Of a stretch of DNA of 64,000 nucleotides, positions 23,783 to 35,129 are shown in pieces. The notes beneath the pieces are model-generated. The model did not search any database, was not told the DNA's origin, and saw nothing but the letters and a program-made list of their open reading frames with translations. The DNA is from Panaeolus papilionaceus (taxonomy: Eukaryota; Basidiomycota; Agaricomycetes; Agaricales): NCBI GenBank assembly GCA_015501605.1, contig JADNRZ010000045.1, positions 62,001 to 126,000 on the forward strand, in the 5' to 3' direction. Within the stretch, counting starts at the first letter, position 1, and the number at the start of each line of letters is the position of its first letter. Made by a program: the position numbers and the translations under genes.

Positions 23783-25440
23783 TGAGAGTACTGCAAGGGT
23801 ATCAAACACACCTTAACAAATAGACACATCTGTAACTATTAAATTCATGCATACCCATAGTTTCAAGAGAATCTTGCGGACCATTCATTCAGTCGTTATC
23901 AAACATACGACGGCATTTGGTTATAAACAGGTTGACAATACGAGCCATTTTCGTTCAACCAGATTTTGACTAAACATTTACTTAATGGTACAAAACGCTC
24001 CGCGAGCTAGCTACTTGGGAATCTTCTAAACGATGCTCGTTTAGACCAACAGGATTTCTTTGACGCGCAATGCAAAGTACATTTTACCCTCACTCGCAGA
24101 GTTAAGATGCACCCTTTGGGTAACCCCTGACTCGATGATCATTATCAATTCAAACCCCGCTCGTCGGTTCGTATTCTGATCGGGAACATCCGCCTCAGAG
24201 TTGCTATGCCGATACTCGAATAAGTAACGTTGACTCCCGAATCTTGACGACTTGCTACATCTCCGTGAGTTACCTACCACCTCAGGTTGAACACAACCGA
24301 ACACATCCATAAGGGATGCTTGTTGTCAAGCACCAGTCAGCCTCACCCCTAGTTCGAGCCTTCAAAGGACCTACACCATCTCGGTACCAAGTGTTCCTTT
24401 CCCCGCTTCCGCCAACCCGAACCCTCAACCGGCAGCCAATTTGAAGCTATGGTTGAACTTTCATCGTGTATTTGGCGCTTTTTTTTAGTTCTTCCCTCTC
24501 TTCAGCTAAAAAGTATCCTGCAAGCAAAACGACAAAAGCGTGGTGTAGTTCCCGCAGATCTGTTCTGCAGTGTAATCTAAATAGTGTTGCCAAGGCTTGG
24601 AGCCGTCGCCCGTCACGATCGAGTATATTGCCCCTCCATCCCTCATAGGACTTTTGACTGAAAAGTACATTCATTATACATTTCAGGTTTTTTCTTATAA
24701 ATCCAAAATATCCTGGCGAAAAGTGAAGATGATGTTTCGATATCAATCCGCTAGAGCCGGTTGAGTCGTTGCACTCTTTGACACCTGAAGGAGTATATAT
24801 CCCTCTGTCGCTCAAAAAAGTATTTAATCTACCGCTTTGTGAGTGTATAGTTATCTACACAATAGAATGCATTTTTCGATAAGAAATCTGAAGTGTAATG
24901 ATTCCGAGTAAGGGGCGTTGTTATGCCTCAATCTGTCTTGTCACGCGATCCGAGCCGTGGCAACAGTAAATCCAAATTGTCTCCTCGTCGATGACTGGAG
25001 GGTCTTTCCACCACGGACGCAATTCCATTTTCTAGGACCCTGCTGGTGTGCTAATCCATCGTGGAACAATCCAAACTCTATAATATATACCTTCGGTTCT
25101 GTATATCCAGTCAGAGCTCGGACTATGTTGAGCGGCTCGAGGCTCATCCTTCCGATAAATGTAATTGGGATCTTCGGATTTGTAAACGGATCCACGCCTC
25201 CCTCACTGAACACTAATTCAATGGCTGTTTTGAGTTCAAAACGAGCTCGTACTATGAGAGCCTATTTAAATAGTAACGACGTTGGCCTTTCTTCTCTACG
25301 CAAAGCTATTGAACAAACGAACTTCTCCATCGCAATCACCTCCTTTCTGTTTAATACGGTCCAGGCCGCTCGAAATCCAACGACATCTCATAGTAAGTTA
25401 TCACTTGCGTATTCAACTCTGGGTGCTGGGCTAACATTGA
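23783..25440. other. No firmly supported gene; one 122-codon minus frame
   Basis: The minus frame 24447-24815 ends with a coding-like charged stretch (FLAEEREELKKSAKYTMKVQ) but has no homology I recognise. A + frame 24918-25547 is open for 209 codons and its last part joins in phase to the DUF6533 gene, so its 3' end may be that gene's first exon. The rest is unassigned. Confidence 0.3.
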
Positions 25441-25447
25441 CGTCACA

Positions 25448-26640
25448 GTTCCAGCTTATACCTCATGATTCCACCAACCTTTATTATGAGCTCCCTCGAC
25501 TTCCAGATACGACACATCCTGTCCCGTTCGTCCTTGATTGTATGTAGTATCTTGTGAAATAACTCACTCGTCTGTTTCAGTGATTCCTCTGTGCCTTCTC
25601 GTTCTTGAATACATTGGGACCTGCCGCTTCGAATTCACCTATATATGGAGGTACGTTTCTTGACGAGCGCCTTAGCTTTTATTTCCTTCACTTTACTCAT
25701 TAAATCGCAGCCGCCCTCTTAGTATTTCGAAGGTACTGTTTATTGTCTCTCGATACTATGAAATCGTTGGAAAATCGTCAGTCGTTCAAGTCCTGATGTT
25801 GGCGGCTCACTCAGTTGAACATGTGTTGATACAGGGTGCACTACTGCCTCATCCATCTCATCCTTGGGCGCTCTCCAGCTGGTATAAGCCCTCAAACATG
25901 CGCCATTTGGTACACTTTGATGTTTTCACAAAGCGTAATCATGGTTTTAATTCTTGATGTTGTATTGTTTCTGCGAGGTGGGTTTGCCTTTATCTCCATA
26001 ACCATCGCTGATTGCGGTTTGGGCATGGGTCATCCTCAGCATATGCGTTGCACAGTAGAAGCCGTCTGGTATTTGTTTTATTAATACCCATAGCAGCACC
26101 ATATGTTTTCGGAACACACAAGGTCTGGTTTTTGTGGACAAATCAGGGTGAGGTTTTCGACGGTGTATGTAACGTCTACTTGCGCGCAACATCGAGGATT
26201 TTAGTCCTTCTCATCGGGTAAGCAACCCTCTTGTACTTGCCAGTGGTGCTATTGAAACAAATGGGAGTGTCGGGTTCATTTCACTAGGATATCTTTCATT
26301 ATTTCACATATTTTGCTATGGGTTGGTATATACTTGAAAAGGAACCTAGGTCAAGGCCAAGTTCCAGTGGTAAAACTCGTCGTTCGCGAGGGTTCATGGA
26401 TATTTATTGTTCTTTTCGGTGAGTGTTTTCCTCAAGTCTCCAGTTTTGTCGACCAGTGCTCTGAGACAATTGTGCAGCTATTGTTGCCGCACTGCTGCCA
26501 TCAAGTATCGCAGTCAACACGGAGAACCCTTTCGTGATATTTGTGTAAGCATCCTGTCGAATGTTCTATTCTCGTCGTTGCCTGATCAATTTTCAGATGT
26601 CCGACGACACTCGTTTCGGTCCTGGTAAGCGAGCTTTGGA
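25448..26640 (+). CDS. DUF6533-type multi-pass membrane protein, approximate model
   Basis: Short exons joined by GT-AG introns spell the characteristic order of this basidiomycete family. An N-terminal helix IPLCLLVLEYIGTCRFEF is followed by YIW. After an intron comes LSISKVLFIVSRYYEIV, then a helix around 25880-25970 (IWYTLMFSQSVIMVLILDVV), then LHSRSRLVFVLLIPIAAPYV near 26045. Finally a KLVVREGSWIFIVLF stretch near 26390 matches the usual late LLVRDG segment. Function is unknown; the topology suggests a membrane sensor or receptor-like protein. Exon ends before 25550 and after 26440 are uncertain, and the C-terminus may be frameshifted, so pseudogenisation is possible. Confidence 0.55.
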
Positions 26641-26861
26641 CAAGTGATTGGATAATGAACTGAATTTACCTTTAGAACTGTCGCATCATCCAAAATATGC
26701 ATAATATTGCGATCAACGAAGCATCTCGAAGGTCTCCTTGCAACGATAATCAAGATTTTCAACTTACTACGTTCATCCACTCCGATTTTGTCATAGATAG
26801 TTAGTCAAAGACGCATATATATGAGGCTCGGAAAGTAACTTTGTATGTCATCTTCACCTGT

Positions 26862-27122
26862 TGTGACGAACGCGCTTCGCCAATTTTCCAACCTCAAAAT
26901 CTTGAAATATCTCGTCACGAATTTGGAGGTGTCTTTCAGCCTGTTTACATTTCCAATGCTACCACATCCATCCTTCTCTATCTCCCCAACATCTACTTCT
27001 CACAAGGAACGCTACATATCCTCACTGTTGACGACATACCCAACGTCTCGATGTCCCTTCCTTTTCAGTACGGGAGTGATCTAGGTCACCGGGCTCCAAT
27101 CCGATTGGAGATCAAATGTTAA
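26862..27122 (+). pseudogene. F-box family fragment (middle region)
   Basis: Two frames together match the intact F-box proteins to the right: FSNLxIL, then ISRHEFGGVFQPVYISN and LHILTVDDIPNVSMS. This corresponds to about residues 140-205 of the protein at 37044-38530. A frameshift separates the parts and there is no F-box or C-terminus. Confidence 0.75.
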
Positions 27123-27604
27123 GTATATTAATAAAGACCACACCCCAGTTCTCTGTCACGCCGTTTCTGCTTTCACCGTTGAACCTTGTGATTTCACCTT
27201 AACCCTTACCTCGGCGATACCTATCTTCCCACATCCACTTGTTCTTCTACTCACCAGTCGTGCATTTATTTATTTACGCTTCTCGCCACCGCCGTTGGGG
27301 CGAGCCGATGGTCGTCATCGGCTGGGCGGCTGCGCTCGCTTTGGGGGCGCATCCTCCTCCGTCCATCGGCTCTCGACCTGGGAAGTGGTGCAGTGGTCTT
27401 CGGGCCATTGCCCTCTTTCCACCCCCAGAACGTAGCCTCTAGGCTACCTACATCCTCCGGTGACGAGAGACCGAGGACGCAAGATATATTTGAATAGGAA
27501 CGAGGTGTACTTGAGGTGCGCAATATGTCTTGAAGCAGTATGAGTGCATTATCACACCCCACTGAGATGACACAGTGGGTCCTGTTTCTATAGAAAAGTT
27601 GGTT

Positions 27605-27770
27605 CAGTCACCACTATTCCCGATAACCTGCTTCCACCGAACAGAAAGCCTGTCGCTAATACTCCTCTTTTCTTCGACACCCACGAATACTGCTGGATAC
27701 AATTCACCCTTCTCTGTCTCCAGAACGGCCATTATCTCTCTGATATTTGCCATTTCACCCTGAGTCTCGA
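27605..27770 (-). pseudogene. G-protein C-terminal fragment
   Basis: Minus-strand reading ends RLSVRWKQVIGNSGD-stop, matching the RLSARWNQVMGKSGD end of the G protein at 7508-8811, with the preceding helix (IMAVLETEKGELYPAVF) also conserved. The upstream part, including the G domain, is absent. Confidence 0.85.
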
Positions 27771-27839
27771 AGCAAGTTCATCATCACTCTGCGTCTCGGC
27801 TTAACCAATTGCATTCGAACGTGGCATTAAATCAGGATG

Positions 27840-28184
27840 CTGCTCATGAATGTGCTCCCTAACTCGTCAGGATCCGGCTTACTCCTTGCACGCGTCTACC
27901 AAGACGAAATTGTGCTCGTTTCATCGGTGGTTGTCCCATATTTCTTGGTAACGATAGGGGCAATATTTACCCTAGGGTTGTTGTGCTCAATGTGCGTGCC
28001 CCGTTGACCTTGTGGGGTGCCAAGGAGAGGACTTGTTTTGTCTTCCTGGATTTTAGCATTCTACGGGCACGAAATTGGGGTTGAGGGGGGTGATTGCATT
28101 AAGCATGGAATACAGCTTGATGAGTTCCAAACTCTCTCTCGTGGAGTCACTCTGCGGTATCGAAAACAATCCCTCCCTCGCTAA
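27840..28184 (+). pseudogene. Membrane-protein C-terminal fragment
   Basis: Matches the last 110 or so residues of the 21060-23782 protein: NVLPNSSGSGLLLARVYQDE, a hydrophobic helix, LLCSMCVPR, then an in-frame TGA, followed by RRGLVLSSWILAF and a conserved end (RKQSLPR). N-terminal exons are missing. Confidence 0.85.
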
Positions 28185-28335
28185 GAATAGTTATGTAGTT
28201 ATGTACGGTTGGCAAGAGAGATTTTGCGGTTATGTTTAAGACGGACGCGGCGTCGGCGAATGTCATAGGGGGGAAGCTGCTAGATGACAATAGGTTTGGG
28301 TATTTTATTTTGGATTCGATGGAGGAGCTGCGGGA

Positions 28336-28452
28336 TGGTTGAAGCCGTATTCCAGCCACTAGTAGCATTTCCAATCCTACAATCCACCTCTCCCTGCTTA
28401 TGTCCCTTCCTGAGCTCGAGCGTCTCACTCTTCCTAATCTGAAGCATTGTTA
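28336..28452 (+). pseudogene. F-box family fragment (LRR-like region)
   Basis: Reads IHLSLLMSLPELERLTLPNL, matching the LMCLPELERLTL region of the intact F-box genes, on the + strand. Probably the continuation of the fragment at 26862-27122, now separated by the pieces in between. Confidence 0.7.
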
Positions 28453-29003
28453 GGCCTGGTAAACGGGGAACTGAGGAGCAAGTACGTCAAGTTCGAGAAT
28501 AATAGACCTAGAAACGTATACCGGAACGTGAACGACCACGGGCCTATTGCGCGAACCAAACCAATGAAAAAGTCGATGAGGCAAAGTCGCAGACGACCTC
28601 AAGGCTCAAAGGATGATACAAGTCATTATATATGGGTATTACGAAAAAGGTATGCTGGGCTATGCTAACGTGTGTTCCGGAAAACGAGAAAAGATTGAGC
28701 CAATCCATCCAACAGCACTCCTACCTGGCCTGAAAGCTCACATCTACCACCAACTGCTCCAGTCTCTCCTCTAAATCAGGCATCACCTCAGAGATAAAAT
28801 CTTCATACATATCCTCATCCTCGTTTTCCTTCACCTCCTCAAGAATCCTCACCGACTGTACATCAGTCATATACGTAATCCAGAAACAGACCTCCTTCAG
28901 GTTCGGGAAACTCTCCATAGGGGCTAGGGTATCACCGATGACGCGCCAAGGCGCTGTAGGCGGCAGTTGTACGCCGCGGAGACGGGCGATGAAGGGGCAA
29001 CTA

Positions 29004-29987
29004 GAAAACGCCGTGCAAAGACGTGCGCTGCCGTGCGCTGCCGTGAACTTTCTACCATGTCCCACAGTGAATTTCATGGCTTTGCATGGCTTTGAACGGC
29101 TCTTCACTTGAGCACACAGTAGCGCGATAGTGAATCAATAGGAAGCACACTATTGGAGGGACTATTTTTCACAGCTTTCGACGTCTCTGTATGTCTGGGA
29201 CACGGTAGGGACACGGCTCATCACGGTTGACCACGGCAGGGACACGGCTTTGCACAACTTTGCACGTCCTTGCATGGCTCTTCACGTCTTTGCACGGTTT
29301 TCGGTGCTTTCAGCACGGCAGTGGCATGTCACTCACGGTACACTACACGGTACCAGGCATTTTAACTCATTTATTTCATCACTCTACTCATCACTTCTCC
29401 CCCTTTTGTTGTTCAAATCCTGTCTCTCCTCTCTGCCTATGATCATTTCAGGTCGTTTCTTTTATTTCGAACAATTTTTATGGACCTTGGCGCTTTCTTA
29501 TTTGGTTTTGAACCCCCATAGTCAGTAGTTTAGCTCATTTCGCTTTGTACTTCAGCAGGGTGTTGCGAAATAGACCAGGCTACTTTATGATTTTGAACTG
29601 TTCAACCTGAGTAATTCGTCTCAGTCTTAGGAAGCTTCATTTGCTTCAATTTGAGCTTTATTCTATCATTACGAAGGCCTCGTCAACTAAGGAAACACCC
29701 ACATGCACCCTCAGAGCGGCCACAGTGACAGTGACCTCACATCGGTCATTGAGTATGTAGTTTCACACGCACATCAACAATCGAAGTGATTGTAGAATTT
29801 ACACGGCATTGCGGTATTTCTCGTTCACAGGAACTCTACTAAATTCCCCGCACGGTTGTGCATGGTACATACACGGTTCACGCACGGTTGTGCACGGCTC
29901 GCGCACGGCCCCACACGGCTTTGCACGGCTTTACTATGACCTTGCACGGTAATGCACGGTCGCGCACGGTCGCGCACGGCGTTTTAC
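29004..29987. mobile_element. Insertion rich in GCACGG motifs
   Basis: Sits inside the second exon of the F-box pseudogene. The ends are inverted (GAAAACGCCGTGC at left, GCACGGCGTTTTAC at right) with CTA on both sides, a possible 3-bp duplication. Many short GCACGG/CCGTGC motifs crowd the ends (28990-29100, 29195-29360, 29845-29985), like subterminal transposase-binding sites of CACTA-type or related elements. No coding capacity. It contains copy 3 of repeat R. Confidence 0.6.
29373..29785 (+). repeat. Dispersed repeat R, copy 3 (5' truncated)
   Basis: Matches the second part of copy 1, from TTTATTTCATCA through GGCGCTTTCTTATTTGGTTT and CATTACGAAGGCCTCGTCAA to the CACATCA block. It splits the GCACGG-rich sequence into two halves, so it probably inserted into that element. 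Confidence 0.7.
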
Positions 29988-30229
29988 CTATGCCTGCGAT
30001 GAAGTAAAAGGTGAAGTGTGTGAGCAGGTTATGCATGGTGATGCTCGCGAGGAGGTCAGAGAGCACGGTGAGTGAGGGAGTATAAGCGTGCGTTGGGGAC
30101 AGGCCGTGTTGGTGGATGGTGAGATGGGTCATGGATTGTGAGGTGTTTTGGAAATATGTGTCGAGTCTGAGGAAGTTCAGGGGAAAGACGTGGGCATTGT
30201 ATGTGCTAGCTAGGGTGGTAAAATGGTTT

Positions 30230-31977
30230 AGTCATTGGCACCTGACGATAAATGAAGTGGAAGCAATGTAAACCTACAACCCGATGGCATTTGTTTAAAC
30301 AAATTCCAACAATACGAGTGAATTTCATTAAACAGATTCCGATTAAACATCAAAACCCAAGATTGCGGTGCATATTGAATGCACAAGACATTTACACAAC
30401 TCAATTTAATTAATTCTGCTGTTTAAAGACATAAAATTCAATTAAATACTTTTTTAAATATTGATTAAACAGGCGATGATTAAATACAAAAAGTGATTTA
30501 AACATAGACTAATTGTACTAAGCAGAGACAGCGATTAAATGAAAAAAGGGGATTGTGCAAAGGCACACAGGCGGAACTTGCAAGGGGTGACGTGAAGTCC
30601 CCCGGTCTCCACCGTGCGAGAATCTGTGTCCCAAATGGGACGCATCATAAAGGGTGGGAACAGGGGTGATATTGAAGGAAGGGGACAAGGGTGTTCAGCA
30701 GCCTGAGTCAGGGTGGAATAGCGGAGAGAGGGGTCAACAAGGGATAGAGGAGAGATGAGAAGGTGTATACCATTTAGTAGTACCTGACAAAGAGTCAAAA
30801 TATGTCAGTGATCTTGACTCATAATATGAGAGGGTTAAACATACCTAGTGTGCATGCAGGAGGTGTTGGCATGTGTGGCTTGTGTACGAAACACTGTGCA
30901 AAAGGTTCTGGTGAATGACAGAGGGGAAATATCTACTTACTACTCAGCACCAGGAAGGTACATAGTCAGGATTGCACTGCTGAAAAAGGTTAGTACATCT
31001 GTCATGACAAGGAGCTAATGAGAACTTGCACTCAAGCACTGGACTTGCATTGAAAGTTGGGTGGACATGGTGGGCAGAACAGAAAGGACTTGGGATGTTC
31101 AGATAAGCCTCCAATTTGGGCAAATAGAACCAAATATTCAACAATGAATCCTTGTGATCATGGAATTGATGGCAGGGATCAAATTCAAACTGAGGTTGAA
31201 GTGTTCGAACTTGTTCACTTTCTCTCTCTCAATCCACCATCCACCATCCACCATCCGCCACCCACTGCCTTCGTGAAGACACATCACTATGTCCGACTTT
31301 GGTTTACACCATCATTTCACTTCTCCACCCTTTCTCCTGCTCTTGACATCCTCCATCCATGGTGAGTTTTTCTGATCATGTGAATGTTGACTTTGTGCTA
31401 ACTTGGTTTTGACTTGCAGATGTAGCCTCTTGGTCATATACAGTGGGGATCTATGCAGGTAAGTCACAAATTTAACAACATTCTAGTGGCTACGCACCTG
31501 ACTGGCTGATTTGATAGCCTTCCCTGATGACCACATTTTCCGACACCCATCACCCCCCGATCACAACCATGCAGTATGTACTTCCTCACATCCCCCCCTT
31601 TTTTTTTTCTCCCCCCCCCCCATCTCTGCTCGTTTTGGGTCCCTATCCAGTACACTTTAATTACTTTCTGTCTGTATTTCCATTCATGTACTGTCCCTTA
31701 TGTTTAACCAATCATTCCATTTCGATTAAACAGTTGTTTAATTGAGTATAATTGTTATATGCTGGTGTATGTTTAAACAGATTCATTTTCATTTAAATAA
31801 TACTCTGTTTAATTGTGTTTAAACACCTACAGTTGTTGTAAGTAAATGATTAAATGGAGCAGTGCCAAATTGCACACATAAATATTTGTTTAATCAATAT
31901 TTGTTTAAACAAATTTCCCTCGTATTGTTGCACTGTTTATAACCAATCACCATCGTATTTTTGTGTAAACTTATCGA
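30230..31977. mobile_element. DNA transposon with GTTTAAAC-type subterminal repeats (ends approximate)
   Basis: Separates the two exons of the F-box pseudogene. Both ends carry many copies of TTTGTTTAAACAAAT, GATTAAACA and TGTTTAATT over about 250 bp (30290-30540 and 31710-31960). CAACAATACGAG occurs near both ends in inverted orientation. The middle (30560-31640) has no convincing gene. Exact TIRs and target duplication were not resolved. Confidence 0.6.
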
Positions 31978-32999
31978 TTAAGGTAAGCTGGTCAATATGT
32001 GGTCTGTCCTCGAATACTGTATTGAAAGCTCTAATGTCGCTGATATCCCTAAACTGGTACTCCAATATGAGGAGTTTCCCGAACGCTGAAACACCAGCCG
32101 CAGAGGCACAGTGCTTGTAGAAATTGACGACGGAGGCAGCTTTTCCAGGGAGCCGGAGGGTGAGGTTAACGAGATGAAAGGAAGGTGTGCCTCATGTTGA
32201 AGTATCACCTGAAATGGGGTTCACGTTTTCAAGGGCGAGGTGTGTAAGTGCAGGTAGGGACGAGAGGATAGAGAGGATGAATGTGGGGGTGTCGTGAACG
32301 GAGAGGAAGGTGATGCGTGATATCGGGTGTATTCCATCGAAAGTAAATACATTGGTTCTTTTTATGGTTAGACGTTCGGCGAAGGGAGAAGTGAGAAATT
32401 GTGAGATGGGCACCCCCGGGATGTCGTTGATCGTTAGACTGCGGAGTGTGCGTTGTGAGATGTAGGTATTGGCGAGATGTTGAAGGAGAGAGATAATTGG
32501 GTTCGTGATATCCATGGGTTGAAAGATACTCGGCCATAAAAAGCGGGATACTATGTCTAGATGTTGGAGGTTGAAAAATTTGGTGAGATGTGTGCGTGCA
32601 TGTGACAAGGTTGTGTCGTCGAGGGAAGATTCCTCAAAATAGCGCATGTCGATCATGAGACTTCGAACATAAGAGCAGATATGTGGAGATTCCTCGATGA
32701 CACCTGTAATTCGCTTGAAACGCTTCTCTGCATCACCATAAAACCCAATAGAGCGCACTTCCTTGAAGAGGTGACGTTGAGCGATGGATGCGAATGCTTT
32801 ACTGACGAGAGAGAGGCGTTTGTGAAGTCTTGTGGAGACATAAATGCCTACGGAATCAGGGTCATAGAATACGAAAGAGATTATGAGTTCGTAAATTTCC
32901 AGAGGCAGGACCTGGGTGAGCGTCGACATGACACGGAGCTCGTGGTGGTTGTGGTTGAACTTCGGAACGCGTGATGTCACACATCGGGATTGCGTTTAG

Positions 33000-33584
33000 C
33001 TGACACAATGATGCCCTGGTGGCGCCTACAGGTACCATCACGGCCTTTGAATTTCAGGGTATGTTTATTTTTATTTTTTTATTTTTTTTCAATGTGAGAG
33101 GACGATATCAGTAGAATATTCCTCATAAATCAAGGTATTTCCCTCACTTCAAAAAATAATCGTTAATCAATCCAATCCACAGTCAATCAAGTTTGGAGAC
33201 TGTGCCCGATAATGCCTGACTCATGGGTGACTTATGGCGCTTTAAGAACGAAAAAGAGAGTTTTTGTCGAATGTAAGGTTCTAAACAGAAACTACATATG
33301 AAAGTCAAGCTGAGATGCTCGTTCAACTCCGCTGCGATCGATGCTTCGCATTTTCAAACTGTGAACGATCTGTGGGGTCAATGAAATGCGGACATTCAGC
33401 TCTACTCGAGTAGCGCAACTCACTGGCACGAAAGTCCATCAAATACCACCCAGAGCTCGTAATATCCTGAGTCCCCGTTATCCACATCCTGAGGATGCTG
33501 GTCAATCGGCACGGGGTCATTCAGATTCGGAACCCCGACGTCGAACTGGAAACGGCCTGGTCATGCATCGGTGATGTCCAATTC
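33000..33584. other. Intergenic, A/T-rich then unremarkable
   Basis: T-rich tract near 33060-33090 and the 3' side of the F-box gene at 33585. I see no gene. Confidence 0.4.
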
Positions 33585-35068
33585 CTACAAAGCCTGAAAA
33601 AACATGGTTGCCCGAAGCGAATCCCCCAACCTATCCTTCAAATCCTCCATCGCATCCTCCATCCACGATCGAAAACCATCCCTCTCCTCAATATCGTCCT
33701 CAACAATCCTCAACAACTCCCTCTCCATTTTAAACCAAGCCTCAAAATTCACACGGGACAACTTCGGGAAACTCTCAAGCGGGGCTAGAACGTGACCAAT
33801 GGTGCGCCAGAGTGCGGTATTATAATGCGGGCGAGCAATGTGTAGCATTTGGGTGGTCAAGTAGAATTCGAAGCGCGAGAGGGAGTTGTGGGTAGCGATG
33901 GATGACAATATCTGAAGGACGGTAGTCAGAGAGGAGGTGTAAGCGTCGGGGTAGGGGATGGCGCGTTGCGAGATATAGAGTTCAGTCATTGGACGGGATG
34001 CGCTTTGAAAGTAGGTTCCAAATCTAATGAGATTGATGGGGAAGATGGGTGAGGTGTAGTCGGACGCTGTGTCCCCGCCCCACAGTCAGATAAAACGCCA
34101 AGGTAGAGGGGTAAAGACTCACCCTCAACATAAAGGGTATGAATAGGTGGACCATCTTCGAGGATCCTATTGAAAGCTACGACATCACTCAAATCCCTGA
34201 AGCCGTACTCCACTTCGAAGAGCTTCCCAAAGGCAGGAACACCCGCGGCGTCTGCACGGTCCTTGATTAGATTGACAACAAGGGCTGCGGCTCCGGGATG
34301 GGGGAGTGTAAGACTCAGTTCCACGAGTTTAAAAGAAGGCACGCCCGGGAATGACGCGTTGAGCGTTATGGGCTTGAGTTTGTGAAGAGTGAGACGCTCG
34401 AGTTCAGGGAGGTACATGAGCAGAGAGAGGTCAAATGTGGGCGTTTCTGAGACCTGGAGGCAGGTGATGCGCGAGATTGAGTATTTTTCATCGAGAGTGA
34501 AGGGGTTGTTATGCGAGAAGCTGAGACTTTTGGCGATTGGGCTGGTGAAGAACTGGGACATGAGGATGTAGGGTACCTCGTCAACGCTGAGATTGTGCAG
34601 CGTTCGTTGTGAAATGTAGGTGTTGGCGAGATGATGGAGGAGGGAAATGATAGGATTAGATATGTGAACAGTCTGAAAAACGGGTCCAAATTTAGGGCGA
34701 GATATGGCGAGATATTGCAGATTAGAGAACTTGGCGAGTTGCGTTCGTGCCCGTGTTATAACTGCCTGTGAGAGTGTCGACTGCTCGTAGTTCTGAAGGT
34801 CAAATGTGAGACGCTGAACGTAGGTGCAGATGTGTGGGGAACGTTCAATGACCCATAGGAGTCGTTTGAAGCACTTTTCGCTACGACCACAAAACCCGAC
34901 CTCTTTAATGCTTTTAAAGAGACGGCGTTGGGAGAGGTCGGCGAAAGTTTTGTTGACCAAGGAAAAGCGGTTGAGTGGTGGATCTTTAACGGAACAGCCT
35001 TCCAGAGATACAATGTCTATAATGTGGCCAAGGATTTCTACAGGCAGGACGGGGGTTGGTGTAGCCAT
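33585..35068 (-). CDS. F-box protein A
   Basis: Two exons (35068-34123 and 34066-33585) give 475 residues. An upstream in-frame ATG at 35128 would add 20 residues, but MATPTPVLPVEILGHIIDIV is the conserved start. The N-terminal F-box (about 5-50) includes LPVEILGHIID and SLVNKTFADLSQRRLF. The rest is a degenerate LRR-like region of the agaric F-box family, with LPELERLTLHKLKPI near residue 230. The intron junction splits a Gly/Ala codon (VEG, then SDYTSPIFPINLIRF), conserved with protein B. F-box proteins recruit substrates to SCF ubiquitin ligases; the target here is unknown. It is a paralogue of B at 37044-38530. Confidence 0.85.
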
Positions 35069-35129
35069 GGACGCGTCGCGATATCGATGTCGTGGTTTTG
35101 GTTGAGTTTTCGCAACGCGTGGCGTCACT

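Larger units (their letters stand above)
28721..32929 (-). pseudogene. F-box gene broken by two transposons and a stop codon
   Basis: The 5' part (ATG at 32929) reads MSTLTQVLPLEIYELIISFV, an F-box start, and continues through the LRR-like middle. An in-frame TGA at about 32192 interrupts it, after which the frame resumes (GTPSFHLVNLTLRL) to about 31978, where transposon sequence begins. The second exon resumes at about 30211 (ASTYNAHVFPLNFLRLDTYF) and is cut again at about 29990. Its last part is 28721-29000, ending VVDVSFQAR. Alignment with the intact genes at 33585 and 37044 shows all pieces in order. Protein family role: substrate receptors of SCF ubiquitin ligases, but this copy is dead. 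Confidence 0.85.
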
